NCBI RefSeq assembly: GCF_000308575.1
Contig: NZ_BAFZ01000007.1
Span: 124,001 to 188,000 of the forward strand
Direction of reading: 5' to 3'
Source of the DNA: Nocardia exalbida NBRC 100660
GTDB lineage: Bacteria > Actinomycetota > Actinomycetes > Mycobacteriales > Mycobacteriaceae
Length of the DNA stretch: 64,000 nt
The notes below the pieces were generated by a model. The model made no database searches and was not told the DNA's origin. It saw only the letters and a list, made by a program, of their open reading frames with translations. Below, one piece after another: positions 1-8,458 of this stretch (position 1 is its first letter; each line of letters opens with the position of its first letter). Position numbers and translations under genes: made by a program.

Positions 1-143
1 TCAACCGCGAGCCCGACAAGTCCTACGAGCTGCGGTGGTTCCCGCTCGCGAAGCTGCCGGAGGATCTCATCCCGTATCCGGCCGCCGGTATCCGCGGCTA
101 CCTCACCGGCGAGACCTACAGTCAGCGGGGCTGGCCGCGCTGA
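1..143 (+). CDS. NUDIX hydrolase, C-terminal end (partial)
   Basis: The frame whose first full codon is at base 3 stays open to a TGA at 141-143 and encodes the last 46 residues of a protein that starts outside the window. The segment YELRWFPLAKLPEDLIPYP is the typical tail of NUDIX pyrophosphohydrolases, where a WF-P-x-x-x-LP motif follows the catalytic fold. The NUDIX box itself is not in the window, so substrate and activity cannot be judged. It converges with the tetR-like gene, 10 bp away. Confidence 0.6.
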   Translation, partial: NREPDKSYELRWFPLAKLPEDLIPYPAAGIRGYLTGETYSQRGWPR

Positions 144-153
144 GCGGCGGCGG

Positions 154-732
154 TCACGCGCTCAGGTGCGCGGCGAGGATGCGGGCGAGCTGCCGCACGC
201 TTTCCGGTGTGTCCGGGCGCAGGGCGGTGCGGTTGCCCGCGAAGCGGTCGAAGACGGCTCCCTCGACGACGGCGACGAAGTCGTCCGCCCGGCTGTCCGG
301 GTCGTCCGCACCTATCGCGCGGAAGAGGTCTCGGGCCCGGTCGGTGGAGAACAGGCTGCGTACGAGCCGGGGATGCAGGTCGCGATCGTCCAGCAAATCG
401 ATGAGCAGAGCGTGCCGGGCGATCAGGTGCGCGCGCCGTTCGGCCAGTAGCCGGTCCAGCCAGGTGGCGATGGCCACGGCGATCGATTCCGGCGCCACAG
501 CGCCGGTCGGCGCGAGCGCGGCGGCGGTGAAATCGTCGCGGGATCGGGTGGTGATCCGATCCACGATGGCCTCGATGAGCGCGCGTTTGCTGCGGAAGTA
601 GTAGGAAGCCGATCCGGCGGGCAGGCCCAGCTCCGTGTCCAGCGCGCGGTGCGTGAGCGCGCGCAGGCCCCTCGCCGCGATCAGTTCGATAGCCGTGTCG
701 ACGAGGAGCGCGCGCCGGTCGCCTGTGGACAT
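154..732 (-). CDS. TetR/AcrR family transcriptional regulator
   Basis: A 192-residue protein with a TetR-type N-terminal DNA-binding domain (about residues 5-55). The helix-turn-helix reads LTHRALDTELGLPAGSASYY, and RSKRALIEAIVDR follows as is usual in the family. The C-terminal two thirds is a helical ligand-binding domain whose ligand cannot be predicted. I chose the ATG at 732 because a GGAAGG ribosome site lies 6 nt upstream; a GTG at 738 is also in frame. The gene is divergent from zapE, and a 12-bp-arm palindrome lies between them at 759-786, so autoregulation and control of zapE are both likely. This is inference. Confidence 0.88.
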   Translation of the reverse strand: MSTGDRRALLVDTAIELIAARGLRALTHRALDTELGLPAGSASYYFRSKRALIEAIVDRITTRSRDDFTAAALAPTGAVAPESIAVAIATWLDRLLAERRAHLIARHALLIDLLDDRDLHPRLVRSLFSTDRARDLFRAIGADDPDSRADDFVAVVEGAVFDRFAGNRTALRPDTPESVRQLARILAAHLSA

Positions 733-758
733 GATCACCCTTCCTGCCGCGGAGCGGC

Positions 759-786
759 CTGGTCCTCTACAAATGTAGAGGACCAG
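759..786. promoter_or_regulatory. Perfect 12-bp inverted repeat, probable TetR operator
   Basis: The arms CTGGTCCTCTAC (759-770) and GTAGAGGACCAG (775-786) are exact reverse complements separated by AAAT. The palindrome occupies most of the 62-bp gap between the divergent tetR-like gene and zapE, ending 8 bp before the zapE start. An AT-rich centre (TACAAATGTA) could hold the -10 element of one or both promoters. Operator function is inferred from position and symmetry. Confidence 0.75.
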
Positions 787-794
787 GAGGTGTC

Positions 795-1811
795 ATGGAA
801 CCCGAGATCATCCAGTGGGATTCCGATCAGGCGCGGGCGGCGGCGCGGTTGCGCGAACTTTTGGATCGGCGCGGACGGCCGGTCCGGCGCCGCCGCGGCG
901 TCTATCTCCACGGCAGACCCGGTCGCGGCAAGACCATGCTGATGAATCGGTTCTTCGCCGAGGTCGCCTCGGAACGTAAGCGGCGCTATCACTTTCACCA
1001 GTTCTTCGCCGGTCTGCACGCCGCGGCGCACGCGTCCGGCTCGATCGACGCCGCGGTGGACGCGCTGCTCGGCGATGCGTCGCTGGTCTGCTTCGACGAA
1101 TTCCACGTGCACGACATCGGTGACGCGATGCTGATCGCGCGACTGCTCGACGCGCTGTTCGCCCGCCGGATCGCACTGGTGGTGACCTCGAACTATCCGC
1201 CGGGTGAGCTGTTGCCGAATCCGCTGTTCCACGACCGGTTCGTGCCGACGATCGAGCGGATTCTCGCGAGCATGGACGTGGTGGCCGTCGACGGCGCGAT
1301 CGACTATCGCTGCTTGGGCTCCCGTGGTTCCCGGACCGGATTCGCCGCCGGTCGATATCTCGTGGACCCGGCGGCCCGGAAGACGCTGTCGGCGGCGACC
1401 ACCGGCGTCTGGAAACGCGATGCGGCACAACGCGTCGACGAATCACCGGTCGAGATTTCCATCGGCACGCGGAGATTGCGCGCCATTGCCGTAGACGGCG
1501 GCGCTCTCGTCATCGACTTCGCCGAATTGTGCGGTGTCCCAACATCCGCGGCGGATTATGTGGCGCTGGCCCAACGATTTCCGCACTGGGAAATACGAGA
1601 TGTGCCCCCGCTGAGCGAAGTTCCGCCCGCCTGGTCGATGCGTTTCGTGAACCTCATCGATGTTCTCTACGACACCGATCGCGAACTCGTCGTCGTCGCG
1701 TCTTCGGTGCTCGATGAGCTGGTGCGGGACGTCCGGGAAGTGCCGGATATCTCACGTTTGGCGAGCCGACTTTGTGAATTGTCCCAGTCCTCGACCGAAA
1801 TCGCCCGGTAG
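795..1811 (+). CDS. zapE: AFG1/ZapE-family AAA+ ATPase
   Basis: A 338-residue P-loop ATPase of the AFG1/ZapE family. Walker A is GRPGRGKTM (about residue 43) and Walker B is LVCFDEFHVHDI (about residue 95); the FHV-HDI extension is characteristic of the family. In E. coli, ZapE affects the FtsZ ring, and AFG1 relatives assist mitochondrial protein quality control; the actinobacterial role is not established. The length is close to the family norm. A GGAGG ribosome site ends 6 nt before the ATG. It is read divergently from the tetR-like gene across the palindrome at 759-786, which is an unusual context for zapE. Confidence 0.9.
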   Translation: MEPEIIQWDSDQARAAARLRELLDRRGRPVRRRRGVYLHGRPGRGKTMLMNRFFAEVASERKRRYHFHQFFAGLHAAAHASGSIDAAVDALLGDASLVCFDEFHVHDIGDAMLIARLLDALFARRIALVVTSNYPPGELLPNPLFHDRFVPTIERILASMDVVAVDGAIDYRCLGSRGSRTGFAAGRYLVDPAARKTLSAATTGVWKRDAAQRVDESPVEISIGTRRLRAIAVDGGALVIDFAELCGVPTSAADYVALAQRFPHWEIRDVPPLSEVPPAWSMRFVNLIDVLYDTDRELVVVASSVLDELVRDVREVPDISRLASRLCELSQSSTEIAR

Positions 1812-1959
1812 TCGCCGCCGCTCCGGAGGGCCCGCCGGCTCCCCACCCGGGTGCGGTTTAAGAGGAGGGACTCCGAAGTATTCCATTCCATCCCGAGCGG
1901 ACCGCCCGGCATGTAACTATGTGGCTGTTTTGTGCAGTACTCAGATTTGGTGGTAGCCA

Positions 1960-2910
1960 GTGGCCCGGGCGCGAGCGCCGATATCGCGCGTGATCGTCCT
2001 GATCACGCTGCTGGCTTTTGCCGCCATCGCGCTGCACGGATACATCCCAGGAATTGCCGAAGCCGGGCCGCGCAGGCACATACCGTCCGCTTTGTCGGTC
2101 GCGCTCATGCCGGTGCTGCTGAGCGTGTCGATCGTGATCCTGTTGGCGGGGGTGATCGCCAGTCAGCACCGGTTGCCGCTGGCCATGCCCGAGCCGGAAC
2201 GGGACGACGAGCGCAGGCAGTGGCGTCTGGGCCGGACCGGCCTGGTGGTGCTCGGCGTGCTCGCGCTGCTCGGGGTGCTGCTCGCGGCGGCGTCGGCGAT
2301 CTACTTCATCGGCGCGGGCAGGCCGAGCGAGCCCGCGCGCCCGGCGGCGCCCGCCACCACCACGGGCGCCGCCCCGGAGCCGGGGACATCGGCGCCGCCC
2401 ACCGAATACGACCCGAGGTCGGCGGAGCTGACCGGGACGGCGCTGGTGCTGGCCGGAATCGCGGCGGCGGGCTTGGTGACGGTGGCGATGAGCGGTTTGG
2501 TCGTGGTCGCGGTGTCGTCGCGGCGCAAGCACGCGCCCGCGGCCGCGCCCGCAGTTCCGGCGGCGCCCACCGTGGCGGACTCGCTGGCACGCGCGGCCGA
2601 GATGGGCCTGGCCGCGATGAACGCCCCGGGCCAGGACCCGCGCACCGCGATCATCGCCTGCTACGTCGCGATGGAGCGCGGCTTGGCCTCCGACCGCTCC
2701 GCCGCTCCGCTCGCCTCGGACACCCCGATGGAAGTGCTGGCCCGCGCGTTCGAACGCGGCGCGCTGCACGACGCGTCCGCCCGCGAGCTGGTCGCCCTGT
2801 TCGAGGAGGCCAGGTTCAGCCCGCACGCCATGCTCGAATGGCAGCGCATGCGGGCCGAGCAGTTGCTGCGCATCGTGCTCGCCGACCTGCAAGGGGAGGT
2901 GCCCGCGTGA
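1960..2910 (+). CDS. DUF4129 domain membrane protein
   Basis: A 316-residue protein starting at GTG. Hydrophobic segments lie near residues 10-27, 45-68, 88-115 and 155-185. A cytoplasmic C-terminal DUF4129 domain follows (about residues 215-310), recognisable from AIIACYVAMERGLA, SDTPMEVLARA and ELVALFEEARFS. DUF4129 proteins in actinobacteria and archaea lie beside MoxR and DUF58 genes, as here; their function is unknown but presumably at the membrane. It is the first gene of a five-gene operon; the next gene starts 25 bp downstream. Confidence 0.85.
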   Translation: MARARAPISRVIVLITLLAFAAIALHGYIPGIAEAGPRRHIPSALSVALMPVLLSVSIVILLAGVIASQHRLPLAMPEPERDDERRQWRLGRTGLVVLGVLALLGVLLAAASAIYFIGAGRPSEPARPAAPATTTGAAPEPGTSAPPTEYDPRSAELTGTALVLAGIAAAGLVTVAMSGLVVVAVSSRRKHAPAAAPAVPAAPTVADSLARAAEMGLAAMNAPGQDPRTAIIACYVAMERGLASDRSAAPLASDTPMEVLARAFERGALHDASARELVALFEEARFSPHAMLEWQRMRAEQLLRIVLADLQGEVPA

Positions 2911-2935
2911 CCGGCCGGGCGAGGAAGGACATCCC

Positions 2936-3430
2936 GTGAACCGGATGGGGGTGGTGATCACCGGCGTGATCGTCGTCGCGGTGATCGAGTTGGTGGCCGT
3001 CGAGCGCGCCCGCGAGCTCCTGCTGATCGTCGCCGGGATCCCGGTGGCGGTAGCGGTGGGCTGGTTGGTCTGGTCGCTGTTCGAGCGCTCCGAGGCCGGG
3101 GACGACGAGGTCGAGGACATGGAGAACGGTCCGGCGGAGATGCTGCAACGCTGGCACGCCAGGGCGCAGATGCTCGCCGACCGCGCGGACGGTACCCGTG
3201 CCGATTGGGACCGGCACTTGCGTCCGCTGCTGGCCAAGGAGTTCGAGCTCTCCAGCGGCCAGCGAGTGGCGAAGAACCGCCGAGCGGTCGAGGCCGCGGG
3301 CATCCACCAGTTCGGGCCCGAATTGTGGCGCTGGGTGGATCCGGCCAATTCGGCCCTTCGTGATCAGACCAGCAGGGCACCGGGACGTGCGGCGCTGGAC
3401 GAGATCCTGAGCCGCCTGCAGAGAATGTGA
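2936..3430 (+). CDS. Small membrane protein of the MoxR operon
   Basis: A 164-residue protein starting at GTG. Two adjacent N-terminal hydrophobic stretches (about residues 4-20 and 28-46) are followed by an acidic, helical, soluble remainder (DDEVEDMENGPAEMLQRW). I do not recognise a named domain. Its position between the DUF4129 and MoxR genes, with a GTGA overlap into moxR, matches the conserved actinobacterial arrangement around M. tuberculosis moxR2 (Rv3691-Rv3695 region). A role as an accessory of the MoxR ATPase is inferred from context only. Confidence 0.75.
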   Translation: MNRMGVVITGVIVVAVIELVAVERARELLLIVAGIPVAVAVGWLVWSLFERSEAGDDEVEDMENGPAEMLQRWHARAQMLADRADGTRADWDRHLRPLLAKEFELSSGQRVAKNRRAVEAAGIHQFGPELWRWVDPANSALRDQTSRAPGRAALDEILSRLQRM

Positions 3431-4422
3431 AATGGGTTGAGGCAAGTGCGGGTACACAAATGACCATGCCGATGGACGTGACCATCCAGCGCAGCGAGGC
3501 CGTGCTCCGGGAGTTGTCCCGGGTCGTGGTCGGCAAGCAGGACGAGTTGCAGTTGATCATGATCGCCGTGCTGTCCGGTGGGCACGTGCTGATCGAGGAC
3601 TTACCCGGCCTCGGTAAGACGCTCATCGCGAGATCGTTCGCGGCCGCGCTCGGGCTGCAGTTCAACCGCGTGCAGTTCACCCCCGACCTGCTGCCCGCCG
3701 ACCTGCTGGGGTCGACGATCTACGACATGTCCACCGGCCGGTTCACCTTCCGCCGCGGGCCGGTGTTCACCAACCTGCTGCTGGCCGACGAGGTGAACCG
3801 CACCCCGCCCAAGACGCAGGCCGCGCTGCTGGAGGCGATGGCCGAGGGCCAGGTCAGCATCGACGGCGAGACGTTCCTGCTGCCGCAACCGTTCGTCGTG
3901 CTGGCCACCGACAACCCGATCGAATACGAGGGCACCTACCCGCTGCCGGAAGCCCAGCTCGACCGGTTCGCCATCCAGCTGCGGCTGGGGTATCTGTCCG
4001 AGCAGGACGAGACCAGGATGATCCGCCGCAGGCTGGAGCGCGGCTCGCAGCAGCCGCAGGTCAACCAGGTCGTGGACGCGAACGGACTGCTGGAGATGCG
4101 GCAATCCGTCGAGTACGTGACCGTGCACCCCGACGTGGTGAGCTATGTCGTCGCGCTGGCGTCGGCCACCAGGGGGCATCCTCAGGTCGAGGTCGGCGCG
4201 AGCCCGCGCGCGGAACTCGATCTGGTGCAGATGTCCCGGGCGCGGGCGTTGCTGCTCGGCCGCGACTACGTGATCCCCGAGGACGTGAAGGCGCTGGCGA
4301 TACCGGCCATGGCGCACCGGATCACGCTGCGGCCGGAGATGTGGGTGCGCCGCATCCGCGGCGAGGACGTGATCACCGAACTGCTGCGCCGTCTGCCGGT
4401 CCCGCGCGCCACCGTGACATGA
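3427..4422 (+). CDS. MoxR family AAA+ ATPase
   Basis: A MoxR-type AAA+ ATPase of up to 331 residues. Walker A is EDLPGLGKT, Walker B is LLLADEVNR, and the sensor and specificity motifs include RTPPKTQAALLEAM and ATDNPIEYEGTYPLPEAQ. The GTG at 3427 overlaps the upstream stop; the in-frame ATG at 3460 or 3466 gives an N terminus closer to other MoxR proteins. MoxR ATPases act as chaperones, often with VWA-domain partners. The immediate partner here is the DUF58 gene, which overlaps by ATGA. It resembles M. tuberculosis MoxR2 in both sequence type and context. Confidence 0.92.
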   Translation: MKWVEASAGTQMTMPMDVTIQRSEAVLRELSRVVVGKQDELQLIMIAVLSGGHVLIEDLPGLGKTLIARSFAAALGLQFNRVQFTPDLLPADLLGSTIYDMSTGRFTFRRGPVFTNLLLADEVNRTPPKTQAALLEAMAEGQVSIDGETFLLPQPFVVLATDNPIEYEGTYPLPEAQLDRFAIQLRLGYLSEQDETRMIRRRLERGSQQPQVNQVVDANGLLEMRQSVEYVTVHPDVVSYVVALASATRGHPQVEVGASPRAELDLVQMSRARALLLGRDYVIPEDVKALAIPAMAHRITLRPEMWVRRIRGEDVITELLRRLPVPRATVT

Positions 4423-5693
4423 GGCACCGCGACGCCAGCTCCGCGGTCGACGCCGAATTGCGGTGGCGGCCCGCACCGCTGGTCTTCATGCTCGCCGGGT
4501 GCGCGGCGGTGGCTTTGGTGCTCGCGGTGGTCCTCGGCAGATGGCAGCTGCTCGTGTTCGCCGCGCCGCTGCTGGGCGTGCTGGCCACCGCGCGGTTTCA
4601 GCAGTCCTCGACGAGGATCCAGGTCGACGGCGGCGGCACGCTGCGCTGTTTCGAGACCGAGGAGGTGCTGCTCACCGTCGCCGCCTTCGTCGAGAAGGGG
4701 CACGCGCTGCTGCGCCTGAAACCGCAGATCTGCACCGGGCTGGCGATGCAGGTCGAAGAGGCCAGCGATTCCGGAATCGCGCCCGCCGGGTTGCGGCTCG
4801 CGCTCTCGGCGAGCAGATGGGGGCGCTATCCGGTGTCGGTGCGGGTCTCGGCGCTGAGCCCGGCCGGGCTCGCGGTCGCCACCGTCGTACTGCCCGCGGG
4901 GCAGCTGTTCGTCTATCCGATCACCGATCCGCAGCGGATGCGTCTGCCGCGCACCGAACTTCCCGAGCGGCTCGGCACCCACCTGACCCGCAGGCACGGG
5001 CCCGGCGTCGAGTACGCCGACATCCGCGCCTACGCGCCCGGCGACCAGTTGCGCATCGTGAACTGGCCGGTGAGCGCGCGGCGCGGGCGGCTGTATGTCA
5101 CCGAGCGGCTGACCAACCGTTCCGCGGACGTCGTGCTGCTGGTGGACACCTCGCAGCAGGCGCCGGGACCGGCCACCGACTCGCTGGAGCTGTCGGTGCG
5201 CGGCGCGGCGCAGGTGGTGCAGTCGACCTTGCAGGCGGGCGACCGGACCGCGGTGGTCTGCCTCGGGCAGGCGCCGCGCTGGCTGCGCCCGGACATCGGA
5301 CGCCGCCAGTTCTACCGCATCGTCGACACCGTGCTCGACGTCGGCGACGAGCACATTCCGACCACCGGCACCCTCGCGCCGCACGCGGCCGTACCGCTCG
5401 GTGCGATCGTGGTGGCCTTCTCCACGCTGCTGGACACCCAGTTCGCGCTCGCGCTGATCGACCTGCGCAAGCGCGGACACGTGGTGGTCGTGGTGGACGT
5501 GCTGCGCGGCACGCCGTTCCGGGACGACCTCGACCCGATCCTGGCCAAGATGTGGCAGCTCGAGCGCGCGGCCATGTACCGGGACATGGGCACCGTCGGT
5601 GTCGACATCGTGGCGTGGCCGGAAGACGCGCGCCTGGACCAGATCATGCGGGCGCTTCCCGAGCACCGCAGGACCGTGCGGGTGCGCCGATGA
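4419..5693 (+). CDS. DUF58 domain protein (MoxR partner)
   Basis: A 424-residue protein with two N-terminal membrane segments (about residues 20-55), a beta-rich middle and the DUF58 signature near residue 200 (GVEYADIRAYAPGDQLRIVNWP). A VWA-like region follows, with VVLLVDTSQQ in place of the metal-ion-dependent adhesion motif. DUF58 proteins are the usual partners of MoxR ATPases. The ATG at 4419 overlaps the moxR stop and is preferred over upstream in-frame starts that would extend into moxR. The downstream gene again overlaps by ATGA, so the operon is translationally coupled. Confidence 0.9.
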   Translation: MRHRDASSAVDAELRWRPAPLVFMLAGCAAVALVLAVVLGRWQLLVFAAPLLGVLATARFQQSSTRIQVDGGGTLRCFETEEVLLTVAAFVEKGHALLRLKPQICTGLAMQVEEASDSGIAPAGLRLALSASRWGRYPVSVRVSALSPAGLAVATVVLPAGQLFVYPITDPQRMRLPRTELPERLGTHLTRRHGPGVEYADIRAYAPGDQLRIVNWPVSARRGRLYVTERLTNRSADVVLLVDTSQQAPGPATDSLELSVRGAAQVVQSTLQAGDRTAVVCLGQAPRWLRPDIGRRQFYRIVDTVLDVGDEHIPTTGTLAPHAAVPLGAIVVAFSTLLDTQFALALIDLRKRGHVVVVVDVLRGTPFRDDLDPILAKMWQLERAAMYRDMGTVGVDIVAWPEDARLDQIMRALPEHRRTVRVRR

Positions 5694-6151
5694 CCAAATT
5701 CCTCGCCGTTCTCTCCGGCGTGCTGCTGGCGACGTCGGTGGCGCTGCTGGAGCCGTGGATCGGCGTTCCCGCCCTCGTCGTCGTCGGGCTCGGCTGGTGG
5801 CTGCGGCCGCTGGCGGTCTGCGCGGTGCTGCTCGCGCTCGGCGTGCTGGTCATCGCCGACGCGGGTGTGCTCGCCTCCGCCGCAACGGGATTGGTGGCCA
5901 CGACCTACCTGCTCAACGCCGCCACGGTGACCGCGCCGCACGGCGTGGTGCCCACCACGATCCCGTCGGTGGCCGGGGCGGTCGGCTTCACGGCGGCCGC
6001 CGTCCTGGCCGCCCTCGTCCCCCTGCGCCTGGCCTGGGCGCCGCTGGCCGCACCGGTGCTCGTGCTGGTGCTGTACGCCCTGGTGATCCAGGGCGTCGCC
6101 GCCCGACGCGGGCGTGGAGATCGGGAACTGGGGCCGTCCGCCGAAGCCTGA
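5690..6151 (+). CDS. Hydrophobic membrane protein, last gene of MoxR operon
   Basis: A 153-residue, very hydrophobic protein with about five predicted membrane segments (residues 4-40, 42-62, 63-85, 97-118, 118-140) and a short basic cytoplasmic tail (ARRGRGDRE). No named domain was recognised. The ATG overlaps the stop of the DUF58 gene. Comparable small membrane proteins end this operon in other Mycobacteriales, which suggests a membrane anchor or scaffold role. This is inference from context. Confidence 0.78.
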   Translation: MTKFLAVLSGVLLATSVALLEPWIGVPALVVVGLGWWLRPLAVCAVLLALGVLVIADAGVLASAATGLVATTYLLNAATVTAPHGVVPTTIPSVAGAVGFTAAAVLAALVPLRLAWAPLAAPVLVLVLYALVIQGVAARRGRGDRELGPSAEA

Positions 6152-6201
6152 GACGTCGTAGGCCGGTAGGCGTTCGTCCGTCTCGGCTGGATGTTTCGCG
6201 G

Positions 6202-6675
6202 TCAGCCCAGATATGGACTCGCGCGCTGTTCGGCGTGGTGCTGCAACCGGAGCCGAACAGTCTCATGTACGGGCAGCGTCTCGAGTTCGTCGAGTCGCAG
6301 GAACTCGACAGAGGTCGATTCATCGGACACCGAGATCTCCCCACCGGTCACTCTGCCGTAGTAGACCACTGCGAACTCTTGCCGAACCTCACCGTCCGCG
6401 TGTTCGATCACGTGCTCAGGGTCGGTGTAGATACCGAGCAAGCCGGTGATCTCTATGTCCAGTCCGGTCTCTTCGCGGGTCTCCCGAACCGCGCAATCCT
6501 CCAGAGTCTCGCCTACTTCCATGATTCCACCGGGGAGAGACCAGTTACCCGAGTCGCCACGGCGTTGCATCAGCACACGCCCGTTCTCGTCGGTCACCAA
6601 CGCGGAAGCTCCCGGTTTCAGCGAGTTCGGCCGTGGCGCGTTCGGATCTCGGTAGTAGTCACGCCGTGAGCCCAT
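6202..6675 (-). CDS. NUDIX hydrolase
   Basis: A 157-residue NUDIX protein. The NUDIX box, starting at GGIMEVGETLED and continuing as RETREETGLDI, keeps all metal-binding Glu residues. A leading YYRDPNAPRPNSLKPGAS segment is typical of actinobacterial NUDIX proteins that hydrolyse nucleoside diphosphate-linked substrates or their oxidised forms; the substrate is unknown. I chose the ATG at 6675 because AAGGA lies 7 nt upstream; the longer open frame has no support. It overlaps the preceding HTH gene by 17 bp, so the two form an operon. Confidence 0.9.
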   Translation of the reverse strand: MGSRRDYYRDPNAPRPNSLKPGASALVTDENGRVLMQRRGDSGNWSLPGGIMEVGETLEDCAVRETREETGLDIEITGLLGIYTDPEHVIEHADGEVRQEFAVVYYGRVTGGEISVSDESTSVEFLRLDELETLPVHETVRLRLQHHAEQRASPYLG

Positions 6676-7426
6676 TGGCGAATCCTTGCGTCGTCGAGTA
6701 CGGGGTGACAGTGCCCCATATCTGTTCGAACTGGTCGGCGAACGATTCGAATATCCCGTGCTGCGACAACCGGCGCAGATACAGCGCCGTGTGCTGGTAG
6801 CCACGGGCACGGAACAGGTACGGCGTCACGATCATCTCGGAGTCGAACCGGAACACAGAGTTGTACAGATGGGTCGAGTGAAGTCCCACGGTGCAGCCGG
6901 GGGTATCCGCAAGCGGTCCCAGCATCGACAGCGCGTTGCGTATCCGGCCAGGGAGCGTCCCGCCCATCTGCTCCAGCGTGTCACGCTCCATGACGTGATC
7001 GCAATCCGGGTCGGCGAAGCCGAGCCGGACCTCGCATCCTGCGCGGCACTTGGCAGCGATGATCTCGGCTGCCCTCGGCAGCAGTTCGAACACGAACGGG
7101 TACGCATACCCGATAATGTCGATCCGTTCGGTTGCCTTGTGCACCAACGAAATCCATAGATCATTGGGAATGTCTGCCCGGTGCGCGTATGCGCTGATGA
7201 CCTCTGCGGTAGCCGGTGCGCCGGATTGCAGGTCCGGTCGTGCCACAGGCCATAGGGTCTCTTCGGCCTCCTGGAGTGCTTCGGCTATCTGAATCCTGGT
7301 TCGGCGGTGCGGTACCCGACCGGCAAGCCACCGGTTGACGGTCTTCACGTCCACGCTGGCGATTGCTGCCAGCGCTGCTGAGTCGAGTCCGGCCCTCAGC
7401 ATCGCGGACTCGAGCCGAGATGTCAT
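6659..7426 (-). CDS. XRE-type HTH regulator with C-terminal effector-like domain
   Basis: A 255-residue protein. The N terminus (residues 1-55) is a Cro/C1-type HTH with VDVKTVNRWLAGR as recognition helix. The remaining 200 residues resemble the sensor-like domain common to a family of actinobacterial XRE proteins (IIGYAYPFVFELLP, VRLGFADPDCDHV, GTVGLHSTHLYNSVFRFD pattern), some of which look distantly like phospholipase-D folds. The ATG at 7426 is preferred because GGGAAGA precedes it; a GTG at 7468 would add 14 residues. It is co-transcribed with the NUDIX gene and divergent from three small genes at 7681-8458. Confidence 0.82.
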   Translation of the reverse strand: MTSRLESAMLRAGLDSAALAAIASVDVKTVNRWLAGRVPHRRTRIQIAEALQEAEETLWPVARPDLQSGAPATAEVISAYAHRADIPNDLWISLVHKATERIDIIGYAYPFVFELLPRAAEIIAAKCRAGCEVRLGFADPDCDHVMERDTLEQMGGTLPGRIRNALSMLGPLADTPGCTVGLHSTHLYNSVFRFDSEMIVTPYLFRARGYQHTALYLRRLSQHGIFESFADQFEQIWGTVTPYSTTQGFANGLTA

Positions 7427-7680
7427 ACGCACATCTTCCCAAAGGTCCTCCAGGGACGCACGGGACACTTCAGATGTCCGGCAAAACGTCCCCAGCGAAG
7501 TTCTGGCGTCCCTTGTTCCTCCCTACTTTGAGACGGTGCTCGGCACAAGGCGATTCGTCCTCGATGCCGAGTGCGAACCCATCGTCAGGGCGGCGGTGAA
7601 TGCCGTTTGAGCGGGTCTATACGACCGTCTGCCGGACGAAGCCCACCCGAAGCCGGTTTTGAAATCTCAGGGGGTTCGAC

Positions 7681-7869
7681 GTGAGCCACGACTTAACCCA
7701 GCGTGTCCCGAGGACGGATGAAGTTCCTCCAGGCCGGTACGAGCCTCCTCCGCTGTTGATGCTGTGGCTCTTCGCGGACGCTATGGCTGACTGGGCCTAC
7801 AAAGACTCCCCGGGTACGGGTGAACCGTCCCCGTGCCCGGGTGAGAACCAAGCGCAGGGACGAATGTGA
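7681..7869 (+). CDS. Small hypothetical protein (62 aa)
   Basis: A 62-residue protein starting at GTG with an AGGGGG ribosome site 6 nt upstream. It contains a short hydrophobic helix PPPLLMLWLFADAMADWAY and is otherwise proline-rich and polar. No domain was recognised. The stop overlaps the GTG of the next small gene, so it heads a three-gene unit divergent from the HTH regulator. The coupling supports it being real; function is unknown. Confidence 0.55.
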   Translation: MSHDLTQRVPRTDEVPPGRYEPPPLLMLWLFADAMADWAYKDSPGTGEPSPCPGENQAQGRM

Positions 7870-8120
7870 CTCTGTTACCGAACGATCGGGTCGTTGTCGA
7901 CCCTGTGCCGTTGTCTCGGTGCCGCTGGTGGAAGACGGCCGACGGCCCACCGAACGGATGGGGGACACTGACCGATGTCCGTTGCCCCGATCGGCTGTTC
8001 TGCCTTCACCTGGTCCCGGTCGTCGACGGCCGGATCGGACGGCACGAACGCAGCGACCGACGTCCGTGCCCCTGGTCCGGTTCCCGGATCGAAGACGACC
8101 GGCCAGAGGGCATGCGATGA
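7866..8120 (+). CDS. Small hypothetical protein (84 aa)
   Basis: An 84-residue protein that starts at a GTG overlapping the stop of the preceding gene and ends by overlapping the ATG of the next one. The sequence includes RCRWWKTADGPPNGWGTLTDVRC-like Cys and Trp residues in its first half and is strongly basic and acidic by turns at the end. It has no recognised domain. Tight overlap on both sides is the main evidence for coding. Confidence 0.5.
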   Translation: MTLLPNDRVVVDPVPLSRCRWWKTADGPPNGWGTLTDVRCPDRLFCLHLVPVVDGRIGRHERSDRRPCPWSGSRIEDDRPEGMR

Positions 8121-8458
8121 AGCCGAACCCCTCGTACACCACGACGTCCCCGGATGGCTCAGCGTCGGTCGAATGGAAGCTGGTTGGACGCGTAGCGCGT
8201 ATCGCCCACCTGACGACCGGCGAGACCTCCACTGTGTCGTTCATGCCGTGGCCGGATCTATCGGAGGCTCGGGAGCGCTACCCGCGCCTTGCTGGACTTT
8301 GGGACCAGGTTCGACACGACTACTGGGCCGAGATGCTGAACGCTGGAATGCTTCCAGGAGACGAGAGCCCGGCCACGCAAGATGCCTGGCGGACGCGCTC
8401 ACCCACATGTGGCGCGCCGTCGTGCGAGGGAGACTGCTCAGGCGGGGCCGATCCGTAG
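8117..8458 (+). CDS. Small hypothetical protein (113 aa)
   Basis: A 113-residue protein with a beta-rich start (SVEWKLVGRVARIAHLTTGE) and an acidic helical middle (PWPDLSEARERYPRLAGLWDQ). The C terminus is Cys-rich (CGAPSCEGDCSGG). No family was recognised. It is translationally coupled to the gene before it and converges with the chsH3-like gene, overlapping its 3' end by 21 bp. Function is unknown. Confidence 0.55.
   Translation: MKPNPSYTTTSPDGSASVEWKLVGRVARIAHLTTGETSTVSFMPWPDLSEARERYPRLAGLWDQVRHDYWAEMLNAGMLPGDESPATQDAWRTRSPTCGAPSCEGDCSGGADP

Noticed and set aside
154..732. TetR-like gene at the left edge as KstR
   Set aside because: Its sequence does not resemble KstR, and its operator-like palindrome differs from KstR boxes.
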